A stretch of DNA of 17,385 bases from XYD1-FULL-39-28 sp964539855 (GTDB lineage Bacteria; Patescibacteriota; Minisyncoccia; Minisyncoccales; Staskawiczbacteraceae): NCBI GenBank assembly GCA_964539855.1, contig CAZIJR010000012.1, forward strand, positions 1-17,385, given 5' to 3'. How positions within the stretch are numbered: position 1 is the first letter of the stretch; the number at the start of each line of letters is the position of its first letter. Positions 6,348 to 15,144 of this stretch are shown piece after piece. Below the pieces are notes generated by a model. That model was not told the DNA's origin. It did not search any database and worked only from the letters and a program-made list of their open reading frames with translations. Both the position numbers and the translations under genes were made by a program.

Positions 6348-7619
6348 TTATATTTTTAACAAGTTTTTCAGCTCCTCTCTTTTATTTTCTTCTATCGGTC
6401 CAATTACGGCTAAGTTGATATTCTCTAGTCTAAATATATCTTCCGCTACATTCTTTATATCATTTACAGTAACCTTATCAACTATCTTTAATTTTTGCTC
6501 GGGTGTCAAAACTTTTTGACCCATTACTTCTTGCATAGCATAAAAAGATGCCTGGGCGTCTGTGGCGTCTAAAGATAGTGCCATCTTCCCCCTTAAATAG
6601 TCTTTTGCTTTTTTAAGCTCTTTTGGAGTAATTTTTTTATTTTTTAAATCACTATATTCCCTCAATATAAGGGTTATCGCCTTTCCCAAGCTATCGTTTT
6701 TAATCCCTGCTTGTGTCACCAAGTATCCCGCGTCTGTAGTATATTCTGAAGATGTATGCACATAATAAGCTAAGCCATTTCTTTCTCTTACAGATATAAA
6801 AAGCCTTGAACTCATATTTCCTCCTAGAATTATTGCCATAAGACTCAACGCATATCTCCTAGGATCAAACATGTTATAAGCCCTTACACCCAAACAAAAA
6901 TGCGTTTGATCTGTTTTTTTATGATGAATCAAAACCTGTGCCTCAGATTGATTTTCCCTAACAACAGCTTTTTTAGGAGATTCTCTCTTTTCGGTTTTTA
7001 AAAAATATTTATTTATTTTGCTCTGTATTTGTTCTTTTTTTAGGTCTCCAGCAACGCAAATTACTGTGTTTTCTGAAGAATAATGGGTTTTAAAATAATT
7101 TAAAACCTTCTGCCTATCAAAGCTCAAAATGTTTTCTTTTTCTCCCACAATTCTCCAGCCTGCAGGCTGGTCTCCATAAAGCAAGTCTTCAAAAAGCTCT
7201 GAGACATAAGACATAGGGGTATCAAGATACATATTTAACTCTTCCACAATTACTCCTTTCTCTCTTTGAATTTCCTCTTCTTCAAATTTAGAATTCAAAA
7301 ACATATCTGAAATCCAATCTAAAGCTACATCTGTATGTTTTTTGTCTACTTTTGCCCAAAATCCCGTCACCTCTTTTGAGGTAAATGCGTTATATTCTCC
7401 ACCAATCCTATCTAATGTTTCAGAAATATTCAGGGTGTCCGGTCTTTTTTTAGTACCCTTAAAAAACATATGCTCTAAAAAATGAGAGATTCCGTTTATA
7501 TCCTTTGTTTCATATTTTGATCCAGTGCCAACCAATATTAAAACCGTAACACTGTTGGCGTTTTTAACGGGAACACTAACAACCCTTAGTCCATTTTTTA
7601 ACGTGGTTTTTTTATACAT
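6348..7619 (-). CDS. M16B family zinc metallopeptidase
   Basis: A 423-residue processing-peptidase-like protease (pitrilysin clan, mitochondrial processing peptidase/YmxG-PqqL type). The inverted zinc motif is intact: H46-F-L-E49-H50 (HFLEH), with the distal zinc ligand at E126 in EKGVIVEEL, 76 residues after H50. The C-terminal substrate-binding half has the usual SSRLF..VRERNGLAYYVHT stretch. No signal peptide or membrane span, so it should be cytosolic or released. Family members degrade or process small peptides and leader sequences. All catalytic residues are present in this single copy; some relatives come as active/inactive pairs, and no inactive partner is visible here. It lies between glyS (2-base gap) and the permease (3-base gap), no Shine-Dalgarno. 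Confidence 0.95.
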   Translation of the reverse strand: MYKKTTLKNGLRVVSVPVKNANSVTVLILVGTGSKYETKDINGISHFLEHMFFKGTKKRPDTLNISETLDRIGGEYNAFTSKEVTGFWAKVDKKHTDVALDWISDMFLNSKFEEEEIQREKGVIVEELNMYLDTPMSYVSELFEDLLYGDQPAGWRIVGEKENILSFDRQKVLNYFKTHYSSENTVICVAGDLKKEQIQSKINKYFLKTEKRESPKKAVVRENQSEAQVLIHHKKTDQTHFCLGVRAYNMFDPRRYALSLMAIILGGNMSSRLFISVRERNGLAYYVHTSSEYTTDAGYLVTQAGIKNDSLGKAITLILREYSDLKNKKITPKELKKAKDYLRGKMALSLDATDAQASFYAMQEVMGQKVLTPEQKLKIVDKVTVNDIKNVAEDIFRLENINLAVIGPIEENKREELKNLLKI

Positions 7620-7621
7620 AT

Positions 7622-8926
7622 TTATTTTTCCAGTTTTTCTTTTATAAAAGAGTGCAAATCATTAATCTTGATTCTTTCTTGTTTCATAGTGTCGCGATCG
7701 CGGACTGTAACATCGTCATTTTCCAAGCTCTCAAAATCTACGGTTACACAAAATGGCGTTCCAATCTCATCTTGGCTATAATAGCGCTTTCCGATATTTC
7801 CCCTGTCATCAAAGACGACTGTGAGGTCTTTCTTTAATGAATGATAAACCTCCGTTGCTTTTTTAATTAACTCTGGCTTATTTTTTAGAAGAGGAAAAAC
7901 AGCAACTTTGTACGGCGCTAAATTCGGCTTTAATTTTAAGACAACTCTGTCTTCTTCTTCAGAATAAGCATCGCAGAGCACAGCTAAAACAGATCTATCT
8001 ACGCCAAAGGTTGGTTCAATTACATGCGGATAAAATTTTTCCCCAGATTCAACATCCTCATATGGTGGCTCTTTAAAATGATTTTTCAAATCAAAGTCTG
8101 TTCTATAAGCTAACCCATATAATTCACTTCTTCCAAAAGGATAATCGTATTCTATATCAATGGTTCTTTTGGAATAATGCGCCCTATTTTCAGGCTCACA
8201 TTCGCAATCGTGTAAATTTTTATTCCTTATGCCAAGGTCGTCGGTTGCCCACGCCCACATTTCTTTTTGCCAATATTCAAAAACTTTTTGCCAATCAGTA
8301 TCTTTTTTAGGAACCGGAATAAAATATTCTATTTCCATTTGCTCAAATTCCTTAGTTCTAAAAATAAAATTCCCCGGAGTTACTTCATTTCTAAAAGCTT
8401 TACCACTCTGGGCAATTCCAAATGGCAATTTTCTTCTTGTTGTATCTAAAACATTCTTAAAATCTACAAACATTGCTTGAGCGGTTTCCGGACGAAAATA
8501 TACAGTATTCGCGCTGTCTTCAACTGTGCCCAAAAAAGTTTTCATCATTAAATTAAATTGTCGGGGCTCACCTAATTTTCCGTCACAATCAGGACATTTT
8601 TTTGAATTAACGTGGTCGGCACGGAATCTTCTTTTACATTTTTCGCATTCAACCAACGGGTCAGAAAACTCTTTTAAGTGACCTGATGATTCCCAAACCT
8701 TTGAATTCATTATTAAGGCTGCATCAATGCCAACCATATCATCTCTTTGATGAACAAAACGCTTCCACCAAAGATTTTTAATATTGTTTTTTAACTCCAC
8801 TCCCAAGGGTCCATAATCCCATGAATTAGCCAAACCGCCGTAAATTTCAGAACCAGGAAAAACAAACCCTCTTCTTTTGCATAAGGATACAATTTTGTCC
8901 ATTGAGTTATTATCTTGTTTTTTCAT
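7622..8926 (-). CDS. glyS: Glycyl-tRNA synthetase, alpha2 (eukaryote/archaea-like) type
   Basis: Class II synthetase of the homodimeric type, 434 residues, not the bacterial alpha2-beta2 GlyQ/GlyS pair. Visible: N-terminal CKRRGFVFPGSEIYGG, a zinc ribbon inserted at C94/C97/C111/C114 (CEKC, CPDC), RPETAQ at 145-150, motif 2 with FRNE at 178-181 and FRTKEFEQME, motif 3 EPTFGVDRS at 304-312, and a C-terminal anticodon-binding domain from about 335 with the typical Rossmann-like strand starts. Start ATG at 8926 is ten bases after the previous stop and has no Shine-Dalgarno at a useful distance; M9 (8902) is a possible alternative start. Compact compared with eukaryotic enzymes because the long insertions are missing. 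Firm identification; naming follows the common bacterial symbol. Confidence 0.96.
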   Translation of the reverse strand: MKKQDNNSMDKIVSLCKRRGFVFPGSEIYGGLANSWDYGPLGVELKNNIKNLWWKRFVHQRDDMVGIDAALIMNSKVWESSGHLKEFSDPLVECEKCKRRFRADHVNSKKCPDCDGKLGEPRQFNLMMKTFLGTVEDSANTVYFRPETAQAMFVDFKNVLDTTRRKLPFGIAQSGKAFRNEVTPGNFIFRTKEFEQMEIEYFIPVPKKDTDWQKVFEYWQKEMWAWATDDLGIRNKNLHDCECEPENRAHYSKRTIDIEYDYPFGRSELYGLAYRTDFDLKNHFKEPPYEDVESGEKFYPHVIEPTFGVDRSVLAVLCDAYSEEEDRVVLKLKPNLAPYKVAVFPLLKNKPELIKKATEVYHSLKKDLTVVFDDRGNIGKRYYSQDEIGTPFCVTVDFESLENDDVTVRDRDTMKQERIKINDLHSFIKEKLEK

Positions 8927-8936
8927 ATTTTTTTAA

Positions 8937-10598
8937 TTATTGTACTATTCCTCCACCTGAATTTGAAAAATCATCGGGCAGGCTAGTATTTATGCTCGAA
9001 TCTCGGGCTGTGATTGTTGTATTAGTAAATTGATTTTCTCCATAAATTTGGACTTGCCCTATCAGGGACGCAGCAGACCCTTTTTGAGATTCCGAAGGTG
9101 TTAGTGACACTTGGAATGAAAGAGTATAAGGATCTCCCTTAACACCTGTTCCAGCTAAAATATCGCCAGCAGACCAGACAATTTCACGGCTAGCTGAATC
9201 AAATGAAAAATTTGAAGATTCATTAGGAGGCATAAACTTTCCAGTTAAGCTGACATTTTGAGGTAGGGTGGCTTTTACTTTCACATTTTTTGCGTCGCTA
9301 AGATAATTACTTATGTTCCAGGTTATAACGTATGTTGTATTTTGGTCAACTTTTGGCGGAATAGATCCCGAATTTTCAAGATCATAGCTTTTATAATACG
9401 CGCTTTGCGAAATTACCAAACCAGAATTTACCTTTATGGTAAATTTTTGTGTTATTTGAGAAATGTTTACCTCGTCTGTTATTGTGGCTCCACTTTCATC
9501 AGCACCCAAAGGATTCCAGTCGTTTTTAACCTTAACATAAAAGTCGATCTCGCCCTCCTCTTGAACACCCAAATATCTTAAACGAGAAACTTGTCTAGAA
9601 TCCCAGACAATCATATTATCATTCGGCTGAACCTGTCCACCCTGCACTTGAATTGTTTCCATATCTAAAGCTGGCCCATCCAATTTTACCACCATAAATA
9701 AATCATCAAATGACGTGGTCCCTATGTTTCTAAAAAAAATCTGGTAATGTAATATTTCTCCGGGGGAGGCTATATAAGAGCTTGAGCCATTTACCTGTTG
9801 AGATATAAATAGCAAAGGTTGTATTACCTCAACATCCATATTTGCCTCTTTTATCACAACAAAATTACCGTTTTGCCATATTCCAAGCTGGGCAGAAAAA
9901 TTTAAAGATTGATTAGAGCCTCCTGAGACAAGGCCTTTTATGTTAATTCTTCCTCCTTCTGCTTTAGTTAGAGTTTTCAACTTCCATTCAAAATCATCCA
10001 AAGACGCTGGCTCAGAAGATTTAATATCAAAACCGTCTGTCGGATAAATCCTTAGGCTAAGATTTTCTAAGGGATAATCAATATTAGAAAAATAATTAAT
10101 AGCATATTGCAACTCTTTTCCTTTTTCAACTTTTGTAGGTAAATCAAAGTCTAAAGTTATGGGTACTTCCTCAATTTTGGTTGTAAGGCTGTTATCTGAT
10201 TCATATCTTACTGTTAAATTTTTAGGCGTATAAGAAATCGATGCTCTCGCGGTTTTTAAATCTTCCTCTTTTCCCAATAACCGAGTTTTTATTTTTATAA
10301 CCTCTTCGTCTCCAGGATAGATATCGTTTAAATCTTGAGTAATTCTTGTTTTACTGTCTTCGGTTAAAGAATTTTCGGGCATATCAAAAATAAGCTGCGG
10401 ATTTTCCAAAACAAAATTACCGTTATTTTTATACCTTACGGTATACTCTATTTCTTCTCCTGCTTTAGCTTTTTCCGGACCTAAAATATCCAAGCGTAAT
10501 ATCTCTTTTGAAAACATGCTCTCCTTATAAAACCAAAAAACAAAGAAACCCACTACGACGACTATAAATAAAATTATATAAAGTAACTTTTTGTTCAT
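8937..10598 (-). CDS. Membrane-anchored protein with repeated Ig-like/DUF11-type domains
   Basis: 553 residues: one N-terminal membrane span (about 5-24, after MNKK) and a long predicted extracellular part. The ectodomain reads as about four beta-sandwich repeats of the DUF11/COG1361 kind. Each opens with a phrase about a gap in a field, such as KAGEEIEYTVRYKNNGN (about 45-60), KGKELQYAINYFSNIDYPL (about 160-178), SPGEILHYQIFFRNIG and TTYVITWNISNYLSDAKNV, and contains phrases such as LPQNVSLTG. The C-terminus is Ser/Thr/Asn-rich and ends in GGGIVQ with no sorting motif that I recognise. Such proteins are usually surface or envelope scaffolds. No enzymatic motif is seen. The gene has its own promoter overlapping the end of recO and probably a leaderless message. 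Architecture is clear; role is unknown. Confidence 0.85.
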   Translation of the reverse strand: MNKKLLYIILFIVVVVGFFVFWFYKESMFSKEILRLDILGPEKAKAGEEIEYTVRYKNNGNFVLENPQLIFDMPENSLTEDSKTRITQDLNDIYPGDEEVIKIKTRLLGKEEDLKTARASISYTPKNLTVRYESDNSLTTKIEEVPITLDFDLPTKVEKGKELQYAINYFSNIDYPLENLSLRIYPTDGFDIKSSEPASLDDFEWKLKTLTKAEGGRINIKGLVSGGSNQSLNFSAQLGIWQNGNFVVIKEANMDVEVIQPLLFISQQVNGSSSYIASPGEILHYQIFFRNIGTTSFDDLFMVVKLDGPALDMETIQVQGGQVQPNDNMIVWDSRQVSRLRYLGVQEEGEIDFYVKVKNDWNPLGADESGATITDEVNISQITQKFTIKVNSGLVISQSAYYKSYDLENSGSIPPKVDQNTTYVITWNISNYLSDAKNVKVKATLPQNVSLTGKFMPPNESSNFSFDSASREIVWSAGDILAGTGVKGDPYTLSFQVSLTPSESQKGSAASLIGQVQIYGENQFTNTTITARDSSINTSLPDDFSNSGGGIVQ

Positions 10599-10604
10599 GT
10601 TTTT

Positions 10605-10632
10605 ATTATATCTTTTTTTACCACATCAGCAA
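10605..10632 (-). promoter_or_regulatory. Promoter of the DUF11-type gene, leaderless layout
   Basis: Minus strand TTGCTG (10627-10632, inside the end of recO), a 16-base spacer, then a perfect TATAAT (10605-10610). Only six bases (AAAAAC) separate the -10 from the ATG at 10598, so the start point should be the A of ATG itself. The context GATATAATAAAAACATG closely resembles GATATAAGATAAAAACATG in front of tatD. Confidence 0.55.
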
Positions 10633-11366
10633 TGTTGAGGGTAAAATGATAAAATGGAATTTTCGTAAATTTTATTTAATAGATCTTGAGAATACTCATC
10701 TACCTTCAATCTGGATATAATATTCCAATTTTTAGCAAAAATCAATCTTAAGACCTTAATAACATCCTCATTAATTTTAAAACACAACTCAGCAACAACC
10801 CTCTTTTGCTGGAAGCAATTACTGCACATTATGCCGCCAGCTTTAGCTGAAAAATAAATACTATCTGGGTTTATCTTTTTTTGACAAGTAGCACATTTTT
10901 CAATCTCCAGCTTATAACCCTGGATGGACGCACAGTTCCAAAAAAAATAATAAAATATTAATTGCCGATTTTTATTTTTATGCGTTCTATAGTTTAGGTT
11001 TTCAAAAAATTCATTTAGTAAATCAAAGGTTTTTTTATCTTTTTCCTGTCCTTTTATAAACCCCTCCAGTGTATCTGCAACCCTATGCGCTGCCTCAAAT
11101 TTGTTAATATCATCATTTATATTACTAAACTTTTTAATTTTAACCGCATCTGTAAGTGTTTTATTATTTTTGCCTTGTATAAACTCAATCTCCGACAAAT
11201 AAAACACATCTATGCCGGCTCTCAGTTTAGACTTTGTTTTTCTTATAGCTCTTGCCACTATTTCCAGCTTCCCAAAATCCTCAGTAAAAACAGAAAAAAC
11301 TTGATCAGCCTCAGCTCTTTCTTTTTTTTTAAAAATAAAAGCTTTGGTTCTATGTTTTATTGTCAT
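10626..11366 (-). CDS. recO: DNA repair protein RecO
   Basis: 246-residue recombination mediator that works with RecR to load RecA on SSB-coated DNA (RecFOR gap repair). N-terminal OB-fold is recognisable (KHRTKAFIFKKKERAEADQVFSVFTEDFGKLEIVARAIRK broken into the usual pattern of TxAFIxKxxxxxEaDxxxxxfT), followed by the helical domain and a zinc finger C158/C161 (CATC) and C181/C184 (CSNC) flanking YFSAKAGGIMC, typical of RecO. Length is normal. The start ATG overlaps the TGA stop of the upstream gene (ATGA), so translation is coupled. It uses TGA as its own stop, which argues against UGA recoding in this genome. Confidence 0.93.
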   Translation of the reverse strand: MTIKHRTKAFIFKKKERAEADQVFSVFTEDFGKLEIVARAIRKTKSKLRAGIDVFYLSEIEFIQGKNNKTLTDAVKIKKFSNINDDINKFEAAHRVADTLEGFIKGQEKDKKTFDLLNEFFENLNYRTHKNKNRQLIFYYFFWNCASIQGYKLEIEKCATCQKKINPDSIYFSAKAGGIMCSNCFQQKRVVAELCFKINEDVIKVLRLIFAKNWNIISRLKVDEYSQDLLNKIYENSILSFYPQHC

Positions 11367-12304
11367 TTAAATATGTTTTTGATAAATCTTTCCTGTTTCA
11401 GTATTTTTGTCCTTTCAGATGGAGACGCTCGCATTTTTTCTTTATTTAGAGTGCTAAGGATTCTTGCTTTATCCGACTTTTGCAAAAGAGTACCAAACTT
11501 TTTGTCTGATAACTTTTTTGCAATTTCCTGCCGCTCCTTTAGCGTATATGTGCCACCTCCCCTTAAATAAGGAGATGTTTTTTTAGTAATTTCATATGTA
11601 GCTTCGCCCATTTTAACACCCTGTCTGCCATGAAAAAACGATGTGTCTTTTTGCTTAGGCGCCAGCTTCTTGGATGCTATAATTTCTTGGCTTAGAGCTT
11701 TGTTGCTCTGGCTTTCTAAAATAGGTTTTTCCACTCTGCCCGTTTGTTCCTGCTTAAACTCTTCGCCTAACACGCGGGCTTTTGCCAACTGTTCTAAATT
11801 TTTGGGCAATTTCACATCGCCTTGGTCCTGTATGCCCTCTTGCTCAATACGCTCAGGTACGGGTATTACAGTTTTTACTCCAGACTTATTCGACCCGCCC
11901 TTGCTCTTTAGCTTATTTAATCCGGCTTCAATATTTTTTTGCATTTTTTGGTCATATTCTTTTTCTTTATCAACTGGTGATTCTTGCTGTACTTGTTTTA
12001 TTGGACGGCTATTCTCTACAATAGGAGGCTTCATTGCTGCCATTGCCTGCTGTTGGGGCTGAGTTTTTGATCTTTCTACTCTGCTTTTTTCTAACTCATC
12101 CACATAAACTCCAAGATCTTTTCCCTTATCCACCAATGCTCCCTCCATAGTATAAGCTTTTGGATCTTTTTTGAAAAACGAAATTATGAATCTAAAAATT
12201 GCTCTTATAATAAGAAAAAAAATTATTATGAAAACAACTAAGATCACTAAAACAATTGAAAAAAATATTAGATTATCTGTAGTCAAAAGCATAGATATAT
12301 CCAT
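11363..12304 (-). CDS. Membrane-anchored, disordered protein of unknown function
   Basis: 313 residues, no family recognised. One strongly hydrophobic span at about 12-34 near the N-terminus, followed by an amphipathic, positively charged stretch (RAIFRFIISFFKK) at about 34-46. Residues 55-220 look disordered and rich in Q, E, K and P (for example a TQPQQQ run at 81-86 and an ERIEQEGIQDQGD run). The C-terminal 90 residues are basic and helical (FFHGRQGV at 223-230, YLRGGGTYTLKERQEIAKKL at 246-265, SPSERTKILKQERFIKN) and look like the conserved functional part, possibly nucleic-acid or ribosome binding by charge alone. Start ATG overlaps the ileS stop (TAATG) and its own stop overlaps the recO start, so it is locked between ileS and recO in one transcript. 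Likely a lineage-specific gene. Confidence 0.85.
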   Translation of the reverse strand: MDISMLLTTDNLIFFSIVLVILVVFIIIFFLIIRAIFRFIISFFKKDPKAYTMEGALVDKGKDLGVYVDELEKSRVERSKTQPQQQAMAAMKPPIVENSRPIKQVQQESPVDKEKEYDQKMQKNIEAGLNKLKSKGGSNKSGVKTVIPVPERIEQEGIQDQGDVKLPKNLEQLAKARVLGEEFKQEQTGRVEKPILESQSNKALSQEIIASKKLAPKQKDTSFFHGRQGVKMGEATYEITKKTSPYLRGGGTYTLKERQEIAKKLSDKKFGTLLQKSDKARILSTLNKEKMRASPSERTKILKQERFIKNIFK

Positions 12305-15141
12305 TATACTTTTTTAATTACTACGGCCGACTTTGAAATATCTTCTTTTGTAATAATTTCTGTAGCTCTTAGCGCTTTTAGCAAAGCTTCTTTGTTTTTT
12401 TCTATTATAATTTTTTCTTTTCCTAAAACAAACATCTCAACAGAAATTTTATCTTGGGGCACTAATCCCATTTTTTTTCTTTCCCCCTGCACCTGCCTTA
12501 TTATATCTCTGATTACGCCTTCTTCTTTTAATTCTTCTGTAATATTAATATCCAGTTCTACGTCTTTTTCAATTTTACTGTCAAAGATTATATCTTTTAC
12601 ATTTACCTCATCTTTAACCAAATCCAGCAAGCCTTGTTCGCCTTTAATTTTTGACTTTTGATTTTTAATCTTTAAAGAGGCCAAGGGCTGTTTTACTTTT
12701 ATTCCTTTTACAGCTCTTTCAGCTAAAGCTAAATTAACCATAGCTCTCACCTCGTCCATCTTTTCCTCTAAATCCTTATCAATTAATTTTTTATTTGATT
12801 TGGGCCAGTCAGACAAATGCACAGATTCGGACATATTATCCTCTTTTATAGATTGATATGTTTCTTCTGCGAGAAACGGCATTGCAGGGGCCATGACTAA
12901 AGCAACAGATTGTAAAATATAGCGTAAGGTGGCAAGCGCGTCTTGCTTGTCGGATCCTTCTTCTTTAAATCTATCTCTACTTCTCCTCACATACCATACA
13001 GACAAATCATCTATAAAATTAACTAAAGGACGTGTTGCTAAATCTAGACTATAATTTTCATATCCCTCTGTTATATCTTTGATTACCTCATGCAATCTAG
13101 AAATTATCCATCTATCTAATATATTTTTACTAGATGATGATGGCGGTATATTGTTTTCATATAACTGATAAAAAGAAAGTGTATTATATAACCTGCTAAT
13201 ATTCTTTTTTACTATTCCATCAACTCCTTTCTCAGAAAATGAAAAGTTTTCTGCTTGTACTACTGGAGAACTTAACATATAAAAACGCATCGCATCTGCA
13301 CCATATTTATTAATCATTTCTACTGGATCTGGATAATTTTTTAGTTTCTTAGACATTTTTTTGCCATCTTCAGCTAAAACAATTCCAGTAACAATACAAT
13401 TTTTAAATGCTTGTTTTTTAAATAAAGCTCCCACTAAAACGTGCTGATAATAAAACCAAGCTCTTGTTTGATCTTGAGCTTCGCCTATAAAATCAGCGGG
13501 AATAGGACGCTTGGTTGCAAAAGGCACAGAGCCAGAATCAAACCAAGTATCCAGTACATCTGGTATCCGCGTAGACTCGCCACCGCAACTACATTCAAAA
13601 GTAACCTCGTCCACTACGTCTTTATGCAAATCATTCACTTTTATCCTGCTAGCTTTTTCTAACTCTAGTGCGGATGCAAAAACATTTTCTTTTTTACATT
13701 TATCACATCGCCAAACAGGAATTGTATTAGCCCAAAACCGCTGACGGGAAATGGACCAGTCGCGAGCACCTTCTAACCACTGCCCAAATCTGCCTTCTTT
13801 TATATGTGCAGGTGACCAATTTATTTTTTTAGCTGTTTTTAATAATAATGGTTTTATTTTCTCAACAGCCACAAACCACGAACTGGTTGCATAATTTAAT
13901 AAGGCCGTATCACACCTCCAACAATGAGGATAAGAGTGCTCATATTTTTTATATTCAAATAGCAATCTTTTCTTTTCTAAAAATCTTACTATGGCTAAGT
14001 CAGCTTCTCTAATTTCCTCTGGCTTACTTTTTGCTCTAGGTTTTAAATCTAATCCAGCAAATTTAACCATCTCATCTTTAAAAGTGCCATCCATTTTAAC
14101 GTGCTGTATAAATGGAAGATTTTCTTTTTTGCCAAGCTCCATATCATCAGCTCCAAAAGCTGGGGCAATATGCACAATGCCCGTACCATCCTCTGTGTTT
14201 ACAAAATCAGCTGGATAAATCTTCCATCCGTTTTCTTTATTTTTTAGATTTTTATCTTTTTGATAATCATCAAATAGAGGCTCATATTCTAACCCAACTA
14301 AATCCTTACCCAAAACTTCTTTTCTAATAGTATAGTTTTTTTCCGTAAAAATATCTTCTACTCTATCTTTAGCTAAAATGTATTTTTTGCTTTCATATTC
14401 CACAAAAACATATTTTACTTTTTCTCCCACTGCCAAAGCTGCATTGCCTGGCAGGGTCCATGGGGTAGTGGTCCAAGCTAATAAATAAACATCTCCAGAC
14501 AGCCCAATTTTTTCTGGATTTTTAAGTTTAAACTTTGCTATAACAGATAAGTCTTTTATGTCTTTGTAACCATCTGCCACTTCTCCTTGACTTAGCGTAG
14601 TCTCGCATCTGGGACAAATATGCATTGACTTATAACCTTCGTATATAAGTCCCTTTTTGTATAGCTCTTTAAAAGCTTTCCATTCTGCCTGCATATATTC
14701 AAAGTCCATTGTACGATATGGATTTTTCATATCTACCCACCTACCAAAACGAGGAATCATTTTTTCCCATTCATTTATAAATGTGAAAATTTGCTGGCGG
14801 CACAAATCATTAAACTTTTTCACTCCCATCTGCACAATCTCTTTTTTGCTTTTTGTACCAAGGTTTTTTTCAACAATGTTTTCAATAGGAAGCCCATGAC
14901 AATCCCATCCCCACTGCCTTTCCACATAAAATCCCTGCATAGTTTTATAACGAGGAATAGCATCTTTAATAGCACTTTGAAGTAAGTGGCCATAATGCGG
15001 AGTTCCTGTTGCAAAAGGAGGGCCATCATAAAACACAAAAGCCTTCTTTCTCTTGGTTCCTTCAAGCGATTTTTCAAAAATCTTTTTTTCTTCCCAAAAT
15101 TTCAGTATTTTATTTTCTTCTTCTGGAAAATTATATGACAT
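12304..15141 (-). CDS. ileS: Isoleucyl-tRNA synthetase, eukaryote-like (IleRS2) type
   Basis: 945 residues, class Ia, charges tRNA-Ile and proofreads valine. HIGH motif is HYGH at 49-52 in GTPHYGHLL; WGWDCHGLPIEN follows at 77-88. The CP1 editing domain has TTTPWT at 224-229 and GTGIVHIAPAFGADD at 319-333, with the aspartate pair intact. Cysteines CPRC (176-179), CWRC (407-410), CDKC (479-482) and CSC (517-519) suggest zinc sites. DQTRAWFYY at 557-565 and KMSKK at 595-599 follow, then the helical anticodon-binding domain. HYGH together with DQTR is typical of the eukaryote-like IleRS2 group, members of which resist mupirocin; resistance here is only inferred. The C-terminal zinc finger of E. 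coli-type IleRS is absent. It lies three bases after the histidine phosphatase and overlaps the next gene by one base. Confidence 0.96.
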   Translation of the reverse strand: MSYNFPEEENKILKFWEEKKIFEKSLEGTKRKKAFVFYDGPPFATGTPHYGHLLQSAIKDAIPRYKTMQGFYVERQWGWDCHGLPIENIVEKNLGTKSKKEIVQMGVKKFNDLCRQQIFTFINEWEKMIPRFGRWVDMKNPYRTMDFEYMQAEWKAFKELYKKGLIYEGYKSMHICPRCETTLSQGEVADGYKDIKDLSVIAKFKLKNPEKIGLSGDVYLLAWTTTPWTLPGNAALAVGEKVKYVFVEYESKKYILAKDRVEDIFTEKNYTIRKEVLGKDLVGLEYEPLFDDYQKDKNLKNKENGWKIYPADFVNTEDGTGIVHIAPAFGADDMELGKKENLPFIQHVKMDGTFKDEMVKFAGLDLKPRAKSKPEEIREADLAIVRFLEKKRLLFEYKKYEHSYPHCWRCDTALLNYATSSWFVAVEKIKPLLLKTAKKINWSPAHIKEGRFGQWLEGARDWSISRQRFWANTIPVWRCDKCKKENVFASALELEKASRIKVNDLHKDVVDEVTFECSCGGESTRIPDVLDTWFDSGSVPFATKRPIPADFIGEAQDQTRAWFYYQHVLVGALFKKQAFKNCIVTGIVLAEDGKKMSKKLKNYPDPVEMINKYGADAMRFYMLSSPVVQAENFSFSEKGVDGIVKKNISRLYNTLSFYQLYENNIPPSSSSKNILDRWIISRLHEVIKDITEGYENYSLDLATRPLVNFIDDLSVWYVRRSRDRFKEEGSDKQDALATLRYILQSVALVMAPAMPFLAEETYQSIKEDNMSESVHLSDWPKSNKKLIDKDLEEKMDEVRAMVNLALAERAVKGIKVKQPLASLKIKNQKSKIKGEQGLLDLVKDEVNVKDIIFDSKIEKDVELDINITEELKEEGVIRDIIRQVQGERKKMGLVPQDKISVEMFVLGKEKIIIEKNKEALLKALRATEIITKEDISKSAVVIKKV

Positions 15142-15144
15142 ATA

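Noticed and set aside
11643..12062. 139-codon plus-strand frame rich in Ser, Cys and Phe
   Set aside because: Antisense shadow of the low-complexity Q/K-rich region of the 313-aa protein; no ribosome site or promoter.
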